Shown piece after piece: positions 35,601-45,929 of a stretch of 64,000 nt of DNA (position 1 is the first letter of the stretch; each line of letters opens with the position of its first letter). The DNA is from Bolinopsis microptera. Its lineage: Eukaryota; Ctenophora; Tentaculata; Lobata; Bolinopsidae. Under the pieces are notes generated by a model that made no database searches, was not told the origin of the DNA, and worked only from the letters and a program-made list of their open reading frames with translations. The stretch covers positions 6,073,246-6,137,245 of the forward strand of contig NC_087081.1 in assembly GCF_026151205.1 (NCBI RefSeq), given 5' to 3'. The translations under genes and the position numbers were made by a program.

Positions 35601-36204
35601 GTCACTCACCAATCCATGGTGTGAATGGTAGTGACTCTCATTAAAGCTGCGAAAATAACACGAGTGTATTTACTATTTGCCTGGGGTTGCGTCCCGACTA
35701 TGCTGCAGGGAAATCTGTACCAAAAGGACCGTGGCCGCACCGCATAAAGAAAAGGAGATCGGCCCCTTGATCCTAGCTTGCTAGGTTCGCCATTGTTGTT
35801 GTTTTCATCCTATTCATCCTATTATAGTATTATATTGACGACCAACTTGATACATTAAGGTTACCACTCTGGTAAAGGTCTTTGCTGACGACACCAAGAT
35901 CACTAGAAAAAATCATTGACTTAGCTACCAAGACGATCGACCTTCTCAATGTAATCGGTTGGGCTTTAAACCCAATTACGGACTAAAACCGTCTGGAAAT
36001 TAATGTTGCCATGTGTACAGGCGCACTATAAAATTACAAAATAATTGCACTTTCTCCGCACATAGTTATTTACACGTATTTAAATTTGTACGTATTCAAC
36101 TTACCCTCGCTGTCGTCTCCGGAATTGAGAGGGATGAGGGAGATAAACAGAATCAGCGTTGACATCAGCGTTGACATTTTCAAAATTTTGACCCAATCAA
36201 TCAT
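26659..36204 (-). CDS. Secreted LDL-A / sushi / GCC2-GCC3 multidomain protein (SVEP1-like)
   Basis: Minus-strand exons in order: 36204-36105, 32628-32509, 32270-32076, 31874-31798, 30933-30828, 30688-30530, 29630-29554, 28203-28055, 27851-27730, 27403-27228, 26880-26659. Phases agree; the sum is 1503 nt, 500 residues. Order: hydrophobic signal (about 1-28, after a short MIDWVKILK lead; a second ATG ten codons in is an alternative start); LDL-A (about 35-73) ending [10 protein letters not shown] with the Ca-binding acidic residues; sushi domains at about 75-138, 139-199 and 200-278; a beta-rich segment; a polybasic KRRRRRRS site at 333-340 suited to furin-type cleavage; a Cys-rich module (about 360-427; [20 protein letters not shown]) of GCC2/GCC3 or TNFR-like type; and a tail with a short hydrophobic end. 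The set recalls SVEP1/SCUBE-type extracellular proteins. Likely secreted; ligand unknown. Exon 8 also allows a short form (see 27954). Confidence 0.85.
27954..28014 (-). promoter_or_regulatory. In-frame stop plus AATAAA inside an intron (candidate alternative 3' end)
   Basis: If the weak donor at 28054 (GTTAGC) is not used, exon 8 reads through to TAG at 28012-28014, and a perfect minus-strand AATAAA follows at 27959-27954, about 53 bp beyond. That would end the protein before the furin-type site and the GCC2/GCC3 module. The full-length form needs splicing AC|GTTAGC to TTTCAG|AATTGAC. This is inference from sequence only. Confidence 0.45.
28273..29250. repeat. 15-bp minisatellite, about 65 units
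   Basis: Unit CAGTACGGTGTACCC, with variants such as ttccc, tacct and cccatg. It lies in the intron between exons 7 and 8 of the minus-strand secreted gene. As the period is a multiple of three and stop-free in several frames, it creates long artificial open frames: plus strand STVYP and YGVPQ pentapeptides, minus strand GTPYW and LGYTV. I see no splice or start context that would make any of them coding. Confidence 0.95.
29848..30325. repeat. 11-bp minisatellite, about 43 units
   Basis: Unit CCCATTAAATA, highly homogeneous, in the intron between exons 6 and 7 of the secreted gene. It is interrupted once at about 30184-30190 (caggctattaaa). With an 11-bp period it has no open frame. Confidence 0.95.
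32853..33040. repeat. Long perfect hairpin in intron 1 of the secreted gene
   Basis: Arms 32881-32936 and 32957-33012 are exact reverse complements (56 bp, cagtcctgggagacttcaaa to gctcacatcaactg), and they extend outward with mismatches to about 32853 and 33040. The loop is 20 bp. A single related fragment (tgtgctcacatcaactgtat) lies at about 34680. It is probably a MITE, and a transcript would form a stem like a hairpin RNA precursor. Confidence 0.9.
33080..34370 (+). mobile_element. LINE fragment with RNase H domain (degenerate)
   Basis: On the plus strand around 33870-33950 a frame reads [18 protein letters not shown], the conserved end of a retrotransposon RNase H (the GHxGxxGNExAD motif). 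The open frame at 34044-34367 then gives [11 protein letters not shown] ... [18 protein letters not shown], the Cys/His-containing tail that follows RNase H in Jockey/I-type LINEs. Upstream (33080-33860) the same protein is detectable only in broken pieces. It is interrupted by many stops and inactive. It lies in intron 1 of the secreted gene, antisense to it. Confidence 0.75.
34827..34952 (-). pseudogene. Duplicated LDL-A exon of the secreted gene
   Basis: The minus strand encodes a second LDL-A repeat ([20 protein letters not shown] then [15 protein letters not shown]) very similar to the used exon at 32509-32628; flanking intron sequence at 34741-34827 also matches 32430-32509, so exon and intron edge were copied together. 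It has an AG acceptor (ATAG|AA) and keeps phase 1 at both ends (42 codons), so inclusion would not break the frame. Its donor is GC (GAAG|GCAATT) rather than GT. It is either a rarely used or a dead exon. The LINE reverse-transcriptase fragment begins immediately beside it. Confidence 0.7.
34955..36030 (+). mobile_element. LINE reverse-transcriptase fragment, split by a SINE
   Basis: The plus strand shows RT blocks in order across several frames: [17 protein letters not shown] (about 35005-35053), a degenerate NYR.VSITS...IFE block, an NxxxxSQSAWIP block, a [20 protein letters not shown] block (about 35335-35400), an SGATQ.TVLGPI block (about 35440-35480) and, after the SINE, a VFADDTKIT block (about 35873-35910) carrying the YADD-like catalytic region. 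Many frameshifts and stops make it inactive. Because an RNase H fragment lies before rather than after it, the two LINE pieces are separate insertions. Confidence 0.8.
35498..35808 (+). mobile_element. tRNA-derived SINE
   Basis: The head carries an RNA polymerase III A box (TGGCTTAGTTGG, 35509-35520) and B box (GAGTTCGAATCC, about 35554-35565) spaced as in tRNA genes. It is followed by a unique body of about 230 bp and a short (TTG)n tail at 35793-35803. Flanking near-duplicates (atcctatacatccttag left, atcctattcatcctatta right) look like a target-site duplication. It interrupts the LINE reverse transcriptase between its PI(L) block and its ADD block, so it inserted later. Confidence 0.85.
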
Positions 36205-38322
36205 GCTTTTACGTCTGCAATACTATAAAAAATAAAGTGTTTTACAGCCGTTCATATATAATTGAGTAGCTGTAAATTCAAACAGTAAATCGGATAATTA
36301 ATAATTAAATTGGTGTACAAGAATAAAAACGACCCCAAGAGGGGTTAGATCAAATCAACAATTGATGACAATTAATTAGTGATGTGATCCATGGATACAC
36401 TAGCAGGAACCCGTCTAACCCTAAAGTGGTGTCAAGACTCAAGAGACTAAAATAATTATTACCTATTTAATTCGCGTTTTTGACACCACTTGGGGGTCCA
36501 AATTTTGGGCTCTAAAACTCCTATTTCTTGGCCAATTTTTTATTTTTTCATGCTGATTTGAAGGCCATTAAAGCATTTGACCCAGTCAAAAAAGTTTCAG
36601 TTGTATATCTTTTACGGTTTTTGCGGAAAGTCGTGTTAAAGTTGATGCCGTGGTGTCAGTAAAATGGCATGGATAAATAAATATATATATAATAATCTTA
36701 CTATATATAAAGCGAGACGATATATATATGTGTATATATCCGTGCCATTTTACTGACAGTCCAAATTTTGGGCACTAAAATTATTATTCCTTGGCCTTAG
36801 TAAGATATTGGACCCCTCCGGTCCTCCCTCGGTTGATCACCGGGAGACTTTGGGTCAGAAAACTGATCCGGCCCCCAAAAAGGGTCAGATCACGTCACCA
36901 ATTAGTGACGCATAATTATTATTATTATTTTTCTTTATCATATAAGTGATGTGAATATAATTGACATAGAAATGGACTAGATCCATGGGGTAGAGTTCAC
37001 ATGACAATGACAACTCTGTACATAGAAGCTATAAATTAAGAAGTAAAAATGATGTCTCTGCTCGTGGATTCGTGGATCACATATAAAGCTAAAATAAAAA
37101 AAACGTTAAAAAAAGATGAAAAAATTAGGGTTTTTGATGGTTTGATTGCCGTCTAGCGTTCATATTAATGTCCGTTCATAACTATGTCCGTTCAAATAAT
37201 GTCCGTCCAAATAAGGTCCGATAAGGTACTATCTGAGCGTTAATTTAATCATTCATTTACGTTTTACCGAAAAATAAATATTTCGGGGGAAAACGACATC
37301 CTGGAAATTTGGTATTTTTCGAGAATAAAATTCGGCTTGTATCGTACGTTTTTAAAACCGACTGCTTGTATCATACGTATTTAACCCCCGGTACGATACG
37401 TATTTCTCCTCTTAAATCGTGTCGTGTGGCAGGTTAAAAGTTGGATGAGTTGATAAGATGAAAGGAAAAATAATGGAGGCAGTTAAACAAGCGAAGTGAA
37501 CATAATAGGTGAAAAATTTCAATTTGGCCGATATCCAGTTTTAGTAGAAGTAGAACATAATTATAGGCTCTGGTGCTCTGTTACAGTGAACATGAACCTG
37601 TGAACTAGGGACAAAACAGGAATTTTCCGCGATATAACTAAAGTGGACTGGTGTTAGAATGTGAGCTATACGGCGAATGGATTAAATGAAAACTTATATA
37701 GCCTATATAAAAGATATAAATGGATCAAAAGAATGTATGAAATGAAAGGACGCTGTGAGAATGAGTGCCTCTTAAGATGGCAGAGTGAATTTGCACAATT
37801 GAATCTGCGTGTGAAAGAAGATACGTATCTGTAGTCCCAAAGAGGGTTCCCATGATAGAATTAGAAGGTTCAGAGATATTAAAATAAAGGTGCAATCCAT
37901 TAAAAGATTTAAACTGAAAATGTTTAAATCCTGAATCGAGTGAATAGAATAAATTCGCACAATAATGTGCCATCACAGCTGGACAGGGAGGTTTAAACAA
38001 AATATGAAATGGTAGGAAAAGAAGTGATCCGTTTTCAGAAGTGTGTTAAACAGTCAAAGGAACATGCAGCAATATATGCGATCGCCTGAAGAATAACTGA
38101 ATAAAGAGCCATGATAGTACTAGTAGAATACAAGAGAGTGCCCGATAGAATTGGACTGTAATTACAGTAGGGAAATCCAACTGTATTTTTAGTAAAGAGA
38201 TCCGAAAGGAAAATGATGTAACATATAAGAAATGTATGTAAACAATCAACAAGGAATATTAACGGGTGATAGTGATATTATTACTCGTAAAATAATAAAT
38301 ATTTGTTTCAAATATTATTACC
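36205..38322. other. Intergenic region upstream of the secreted gene; repeat fragments
   Basis: Should contain the promoter of the minus-strand secreted gene; none is evident. A pair of gtcagtaaaatggca / tgccattttactgac inverted ends at about 36656 and 36742-36760 brackets a TATA-rich core (a similar right end recurs at about 60505-60550). Two related stretches, gaccccaagaggggttagat (about 36331) and ccccaaaaagggtcagatca (about 36873), are diverged repeats. Minus-strand open frames at 37725-38000 have no recognisable domain. Confidence 0.45.
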
Positions 38323-38390
38323 TCATACCTGGGGACCTCAGGCTATTATGTTATCCGGCGGAATGACAGGCTGAGCGCGGCCCAGTAAAA
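38323..38390. mobile_element. Transposon end (compound TIR)
   Basis: Reads acctggggacctcaggctat...cggcggaatgacaggctgag cgcggcccagtaa, the same compound end as both termini of the element at 24606-25578. The matching inverted end at 50098-50155 lies 11.8 kb away. Confidence 0.6.
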
Positions 38391-38675
38391 ATATTAAAGT
38401 TAAACGAGTTCAACTCGGCGCGCGTCTTCATGGTATATAATTATATGGTAGGTTATAAACCTACAACAAGGAATAACACTGGAGAAATGAATGAATATTG
38501 CATAGTCATAGTGTCAGTGAAGAATAACCAACATTTAATAAATGGTGACGAATAAGGATAATGATATGAACGGATGATAATTAATCACTCTACACTCGAC
38601 TGTCACGTTACTTTTTCAACCCGTTCTTTAGCTGGTCCTGAACGACTATTCGAAACCCTTACCCTCTTATCTGAT

Positions 38676-38882
38676 CCCAACCCTAACCCTAACCCAATCC
38701 TTAACAATAGCATATGCTTTGACCATTGTTAATGATCTGGCCCGGCGCGCGCTACTTCGTAGCACTTGCCGTCGGGCCACATTTCGAGAAGAAAGCGGCG
38801 CGCGCTACTTCGAAGAAATTTAGACGAGTAACATCCGTCAAGCATATGCTGAAACCCTAACCCTAACGAGAAATTAGACTAA
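38676..38882. repeat. Short telomere-like repeats
   Basis: Two short runs of CCCTAA units (aaccctaaccctaaccc at about 38679-38695 and aaccctaaccctaacg at about 38863-38877), the animal telomere hexamer in CCCTAA orientation. Between them are two copies of gcgcgcgctacttcg (about 38754 and 38797). The runs are only two to three units long. Confidence 0.7.
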
Positions 38883-39118
38883 CTTCCTTATACGGTCATA
38901 TCACGTGATCGAGACAGTTTTTCGCCTATATCTCGTCAGGGGAGCATTTTAAACCTATGTAATGGGGGTGATTTGGAATCAGCGTCCGAAAATACATCGA
39001 TTGAAGTTGGTTTCAACTGTCGGGGGCCCTTTTAGAACAATCTCGAAGATCGACTGTAAAGTGATTTAGTACGCTCGGATATGAACTGTTGAAAGAAATA
39101 TATATTTATATAATTAAT

Positions 39119-40292
39119 AATAAATAGTTGTTGTTTGGTTTCCCAAAGAGAGTGCTCGACTGCAGTTAAGCAGGAGCATTATAATTCGAACAATTGAAAC
39201 AAATCAAATTGGCGGGCAAACGATCCGTTTCATGATATGTATAAAAAACAATACCAATCATCAGTGCCAAATAGAATAATGAATTGTAGCGCTATGACAT
39301 GTTGCTCCTTTATAAAATATTTTTATCGATCATGAAACATTTTCAAAATTATCAAAATTTACAAAATTCCAAAAAACAGTTTATTGTGTCCGTCCCAATT
39401 TTAAAATTGTCTATGAGTATGAAGTAAGGTAGTAAGATATCTTTGGCTTTTAAAGTTGTAAACTGCGTTGGCCTTCGTGTAGTGGTAGAGGAAAATTCTT
39501 TACTGAGTTCCGTGAAGCTGGTAGAATTAGGATCCGTATTTGAGTGTTAATTGTTGATTCTGGTTATCAAACGAGAGTGCTCAACAACGACGAGTCGAAG
39601 GAGCATAACTAATAAATAGTTGTTGTTTGGTTTCCCAAAGAGAGTGCTCGACTGCAGTTAAGCAGGAGCATTATAATTCGAACAATTGAAACAAATCAAA
39701 TTGGCGGGCAAACGATCCGTTTCATGATATGTATAAAAAACAATACCAATCATCAGTGCCAAATAGAATAATGAATTGTAGCGCTATGACATGTTGCAGT
39801 TAATGCTCCTGCTTAACTGCAGTCGAGCACTCTCTTTGGGAAACCAAACAACAACTATTTATTAGTTATGCTCCTTCGACTTGTCGTTTTTGAGCACTCT
39901 CGTTTGATAACCAGAATCAACAATTAACACTCAAATACGGATCCTAATTCTACCAGCTTCACGGAACTCAGTAAAGAATTTTCCTCTACCACTACACGAA
40001 GGCCAACGCAGTTTACAACTTTAAAAGCCAAAGATATCTTACTACCTTACTTCATACTCATAGACAATTTTAAAATTGGGACGGACACAATAAGCTGTTT
40101 TTTGGAATTTTGTAAATTTTGATAATTTTGAAAATGTTTCATGATCGATAAAAATATTTTATAAAGGAGCAACATGTCATAGCGCTACAATTCATTATTC
40201 TATTTGGCACTGATGATTGGTATTGTTTTTTATACATATTATGAAACGGATCGTTTGCCCGCCAATTTGATTTGTTTCAATTGTTCGAATTA
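39119..40292. repeat. Large inverted repeat with about 490-bp arms
   Basis: The left arm, about 39179-39672, is nearly the exact reverse complement of about 39800-40292. The 127-bp spacer (39673-39799) is itself a direct copy of the left arm's start (attcgaacaattgaaacaaa onward), and the block taataaatagttgttgtttg occurs at both 39119 and 39605. The arrangement is direct copy, arm, partial direct copy, inverted arm. There is no coding sequence. Confidence 0.9.
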
Positions 40293-40323
40293 TTTATATA
40301 ATTATATATTTATATAATTATAT

Positions 40324-41301
40324 ACAGGGTGAGTTGAAAATAGTGTGTGGAATGTAAAGATCGATAATTTTTTTATGAAGGAGCAAATTTTGAAAGGTGT
40401 ATTGCTATCAGTTCATAAACGTTACACATTTCATTGTTGCATCTCATTCGATTCTTACTCATAATTTGGATGATTTTTGGCAGTTTTTCAAAAATTCGTA
40501 AATTCGTCCTAATGGGGTTCTCAAATCGCGTGCCCTGAAAATCGAGTCTAAAAATATATCTTCTCCTACATTTTTTGCGCAATCACCCTGAAACTTTCAG
40601 GATATGTTCTAGGGATCATTTAGAAGAGATGAGCCAGACAGAATTTTGAGATAAGCCTTAAATAAATTTTTATTTGATTTTGAAAATCGTGGACCTCGAA
40701 AAACCATCAAAAAACGAGGTCCAAGATTTTAAAAATCGAATAAAAATTTTTTAAAGGCCTGTATCAAAATTCTGTCAGGCTCATCTCTTCTAAAGGATCA
40801 CTAGAACATATCCTGAAAGTTTCAGGGTGATTGGTCAAAATATGTAGGAGAAGATAGATTTTTAGACTCGATTTTCAGGGCACGCGATCAAAAATCGCTC
40901 GCGCATTACAATTGCCACACACGCGCTGACCTTTGACTGGCAATAATTTCGGCTAGGAACGATATTTTTCCACGGGATTAAAAGCATCTGACAGATATTA
41001 CTCCCCTCTATCAGAAACAACTAAAAAGTCGATTTTGAGAACATTTCCATGAAGACCCCCCCCCCTGCCCCCTTAATACAGTCAAGTCGGCTATAGACAA
41101 TTGTCTTACACGTTATCAAAATGTCCTAGCTAATAAAGGACGATGGGTTGAGCAAATTATTAATTATTAGGAATTTTTATTGTATTATTATAATATGTAT
41201 ATATTTTCATTACCTAAATATCCAAAAATTAAGTGGAAATGTCATTTGTCAAAAAAACTAGAGCCATTTACATTCCACACACTATTTTCAACTCACCCTG
41301 T
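40324..41301. mobile_element. TA-flanked DNA transposon with 35-bp TIRs
   Basis: Left end acagggtgagttgaaaatag followed by tgtgtggaatgtaaa; the right end at 41267-41301 is its exact inverse. It is flanked by TATA on both sides, consistent with TA target duplication (Tc1/mariner type). Inside, 40500-40890 is another inverted repeat of about 185-bp arms centred on cgaggtcc near 40700 (the cctgaaactttcagg block appears at about 40588 and inverted at about 40816). No transposase is present. It abuts the large inverted repeat on its left. Confidence 0.85.
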
Positions 41302-44300
41302 ATATATATATATACTAGAAACCCGCTAGTCGAAAGCTTTGTTCGAGGAAATTTTAAAAATCAGTTATGTTTTAATTTCTCTTCATCATACAGCTCTGTT
41401 ATACAGTAGACATAATGGAATTTATTTAACAATGGCGACAGCGTTGTTAGTATTCGGATTCCCAAAACGATACTTTTTACCGCATCAAAAAATACCAATC
41501 ACAACTAAAGTTATGAATATAAGTCATAGCGTGAGCGTAAATGTGAGCTAGTTTTGAAATTATGACGTAGCATACAGCATAACAACGCGCGTAGTTAAGA
41601 TGTTTTTGCTCGCGCACGTGCATTTTAACGTTGCTACGCAACAGCGCAGTAAACCTTTGCTAAAATAACGACATTATTCTAACGGTTATTTTACCTCACT
41701 TCTAAGAATGCTATAGCCTATTCCTATCCTTTTTCTACAACCCTGCTAAAAATGGCGAGGTTTCAACTCCATTTGCGAGCTGGGTTTGATTTCACCAGAG
41801 GGTCATTTTGAGGTCGATTTTCGGTGTTTTTTCTTCTATGTCCCCGTTGCCGGGGAAATTTCGTCAAGTTTAAAATATAATATAGATATATTATATACTA
41901 TTTATATTATAGTGGCCGGATAGCACGGGTACGGTGAACAAATTTAAAATGATGTACAGAAAAGCTGGCGTTTAAAAGTTATTGTCGATAGAGTTCCAAA
42001 GTTCCTTTAAAAGTTTTAATGGCCTTTATTGGGCTATTAAAACTTCATGAAGGCCACGGTTGCTATGCGACAAAAGTTGCGGGCAACGATTTCCTGAATG
42101 ATAGCGAAAAGCCCGTGATAATCAGATGTTCACAAACAGAGCTAGACGCTGTGTCTTAACTGCGGTCGCATACGACCCACTTGTCCGGGTCGCAAACGAC
42201 CCATCAAAGCATCAAGTTTAACCACGTCATTAATAGATTAATTATCAGTACCAATATCATGCGGTTCCACCATCATTCGTATCGGTGGTAACGTTCTACT
42301 CGGACCCCGGTATTCTAGATGCAGATGTATATCAAGAATGCAGAATGATCACGAAGTAAACCTTGATACGTAATTCTAATTCTCTGTAGAGAAACAATAG
42401 GCCTAGAGAACATTTGTCGATGAAATATGGGCTTGTTGTAATGCCAATATTGCAATAGATTCTATAACATAGCATTAAGCAATAAAGCACACGATAATGC
42501 TATCAAAGTTTTCTATTTTTATCTTCGAAGTTCGAATTTTACCGAAATTAATTTTATTAAGGATTTTTCATGATTCAAGACTTAATATTTCTGCATTTTT
42601 GGAAGTTAAATTCAATTAATGATATTATATAACTACTAGAAAGCCCGTGGTCACATGGAGGAAGCTAATAGTATTCTTTGGTAGTCAAGTTTTTAAACAC
42701 CACGTAATTACCACAAAACCGATCAGAGTGCCCCTCTCAAATCCTTGCACGTGCACGTGTGTTTAAGTTAACAACCTGAACCCTCGTTACCATGGTTATT
42801 ATGTAGCTACCTATTTCTCATGTATTTTCACGTGGGCGGTCGTACAAAGATACAAAGGGAATTCTCTGAATTATAAGTAAGATATAACTAGAACTATATA
42901 ATGACGCTCCTACTAAATCGCTCGCCCAAATTTTAAGAAAATCCTTGTGAAAAGGCCCTTCGGGTGTGAAATTGATCTGAATCGGTGTATTTTAGGACGC
43001 TGATTCCGAATCACCCCACATCATATAATGATGATGTAACAGGTACTTGAATTGGGCATAGGAGCATAATTCAAGTATGCAGAGTGCAGACAAATTACTT
43101 TTATTATCTTGCCAAATTTATCGCCGATAACCGATATTATCGCGATAATTTTGAAAAAGTTATCGATTATCGCGATACAAAAATTATACTGATAATGGCA
43201 TTGGCAACCCTATTTCGTACGTCACCTCAAGATCAGGTACCAGGGAGCTGACCAGGCCGCCAGAAACCAATTGATTGGGTCTGATGTCACGTGATTATGA
43301 GCCTGAGGTCACGTGACTATGACGTCATCAGAGCTTGTTCTCGATCCGTTTTCCACTCATTGGACCAGGTGAGCTCACATGCTTGTGAATATGTGGAATG
43401 TGAGTGTATGTGTACTTAAAAAGTCTAGAGAACAAAATAGTTTACTGCTTGAAAGCTTAATAATAAACTGTGAAATCACAGAGTGGTCAACGTAAATAAA
43501 AAGTGTTCAATGTTAATAAAACTATAAAACAACGTAAATAAAACAACGTAAATATAGGACGCCGAGCTGCAAAAAATCCTGTTTACGTCGCGTAAGATCA
43601 TATTTTCAAGCCAAATGATCTACAAGGTGGAATTTGCGAAAACGATTTTATGCTTAATGTCAGTCTGCGACCCAAGACGTCTTTTACTGGACCTCCAGGG
43701 ATCATTATTTCAATAAAGCACCGCTATCATCTAATTCGATTGGAGAAGCAAGAAATAGACAAACAAACTCGGTCTTATCCTCAATGATTATATTTTCTAG
43801 TACAAACGACAATCAAAAGTAAAAAAATAAACTCTGTAATTCGCTTCCTAATATCGCCCTGACTATTGAGTAAGACTAAAATATTTCGACCTCGTACACC
43901 ATAAGCATAACATTTCCGTAGAAATAAGTGATCAATAAAAATAACCAAGTAATCCCCTTCAACCGGTCATGTAATTGTGTTGTGATTAGATTCCTCGACC
44001 TTGCACATTATAAATATAAGAGTAAGACCTCGTACTAATATGTATTTCACTCTAACTGGCAGAAAGAACAGTGAGATGTTCTAAGAAAATTTTAAGACTG
44101 TCGCCCATAGTTTATTCTCAGAATTGTAAAAGTTTCGCCCACTGAAATATCATTAATAACGTATCATTTCGACATATGACATGATAGTACAGGGAAATCC
44201 GTCTGAAAAATCGATTTGCCGATACACAAAGCTTACAAAGGATTTTTGACGTTTATGAGTCCTAATAGATGTCCTTTTAGTTAGCAACAAAAGATGTAAA

Positions 44301-44445
44301 ATTGCAGCCAGATATTTGACAGAAGTTGTACCATATAATAGGATCAAATACAAAATACGTTCGCTTTCAGCTTCCTAAGATTATTCTGTAATCACAACAA
44401 ACTTTCGCTTACATGTCCAATGCTCATTGCTGTTAAAGGGTATAA
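41302..44445. other. Gene-poor repeat-rich stretch
   Basis: No gene is recognised. Two ends of the type actagaaa(c)ccgctag / actagaaagcccgtgg stand at about 41313 and 42644 and may be termini of one or two elements. The stretch at 42900-43030 (gctgattccgaatcacccc) is an inverted, diverged match to 38960-39000. A solo copy of the long TIR described at 44446 lies at about 44183-44285. A cluster of tcacgtga/tcacgtgac sites lies at 43285-43325. Confidence 0.45.
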
Positions 44446-45929
44446 TAGTACAGGGAAAATGGAAATCCGTCTGAAAAAATCGATCTGCCGACACACAAAG
44501 CTTACAAAGGATTTTTGACGTTTTTGAGTCCTAATAGATGTCCTTTATGGCTGACCAACTTTTCCAAACTTTTCCACGTGTCTTAAGGCCACTTTTTGCC
44601 ACTTAACCACTTTTTACCACCTTTCTTGTTTGTCAAATATCTTTAGTTGTGAACATCGTAGAAAGTTGCAGATTAATCGAGGGTGTTCATATTATCAGGA
44701 AGAAAAACTTTTGTAGAGACAATTTTTACCTCAGATAATCAATTAATTGGATAATTATCAATTAGCTTATTAGCAAAAATTTAAAATATTTTTATTGGCT
44801 CAAAATGATCGGAATAGCTTAAAACACGGAGAAAAGTAGTTTTTACAAAAACTTTCACAGCATTTTTTTTCGACAAAAGTTATTTAATTGCATGAAACAT
44901 GGAGAAAAATGCTTTTAAAAAAAAACTTCGTGAATTTTTGTTTTCAAGAATACTAAAATCACTTACATTTGTAGTTGGAGTTCAGTAAATCTCGGAGTTT
45001 CACAATTAATTACAGTACATGCAAAGGGGATGGACTCGAAAAAGTTTTGACTTAAAAAAATATTCGGTCCGAGTCATTCTCGATAAGTCGATTCGTACCT
45101 CATGTATCGAGAGCTCCCGCTTCCGAGCTCGTGTTGCAAAGGGGAATGCGGAGGCCTGCCTTCCGAGATCGCATAACCAGGGGAAGCCTCGAGTCCAAAA
45201 TTATGTATTGAGGGGTGGGTGCGGACTTTGAAAAACCGAAAAATATTTTCGGCTAATAATGAACAGGGTAGCATGAAACGTGGAGAAAAGTGTTTTTCCC
45301 AAAAATGTTTAGAAACCTAAATAAAAAAGTTGGCCCTTTTTGGCCCCTTCACCCTTGCCCAGATTTTATGGGGGCGATCGCCCGCCTGTCCTCCCCCCTT
45401 CCTGCGCCCCTGTCAAAACTGCTTGATCAGATACGACAGTTGCGCCCAATCCATATATTGAAATCCCTCCGATTATAAGTGAGTTATTGAGGATAATATG
45501 CGATTCTTCAGGGCGGACTGTAAGATGGCTCCCCCCCCCCCCCCGCACAGCGGGGTCAGCGGGGCCCTACTGTGTGACCTCAAGACATTTAATCGCTAGA
45601 ATTGCAGATCGCCTGATCAATTATCCAATTTGAATTAATTGATTATCTGAGGTAAAAATTGTCTCCACAAAAGTTTTTCTTCCTGATAATATGAACACCC
45701 TCGATTAATCTGCAACTTTCTACGATGTTCACAACTAAAGATATTTGACAAACAAGAAAGGTGGTAAAAAGTGGTAAAGTGGCAAAAAGTGGCCTTAAGA
45801 CACGTGGAAAAGTTTGGAAAAGTTGGTCAGCCATAAAGGACATCTATTAGGACTCAAAAACGTCAAAAATCCTTTGTAAGCTTTGTGTGTCGGCAGATCG
45901 ATTTTTTCAGACGGATTTCCCTGTACTAT
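44446..45929. mobile_element. Non-autonomous DNA transposon with about 315-bp TIRs
   Basis: The left TIR (44446-44762; begins tagtacagggaaa, then atccgtctgaaaaaatcgat) and the right TIR (45617-45929) are near-identical reverse complements. They differ mainly by a short insertion in the left TIR (aatgg in gggaaaatggaaatcc). The 850-bp interior has no transposase-like open frame and includes a GC-rich stretch at about 45100-45200 and a C-run at 45530-45544. Long TIRs are typical of Mutator-like and some other DNA transposons; the family is not determined. Confidence 0.85.

Noticed and set aside
37725-38000. 91-codon minus-strand open frame
   Set aside because: No signal, domain or splice partner; an overlapping frame is equally open.
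45019-45274. Transposase candidate inside the long-TIR element
   Set aside because: Short frames on both strands without any catalytic motif; the region is merely GC-richer.
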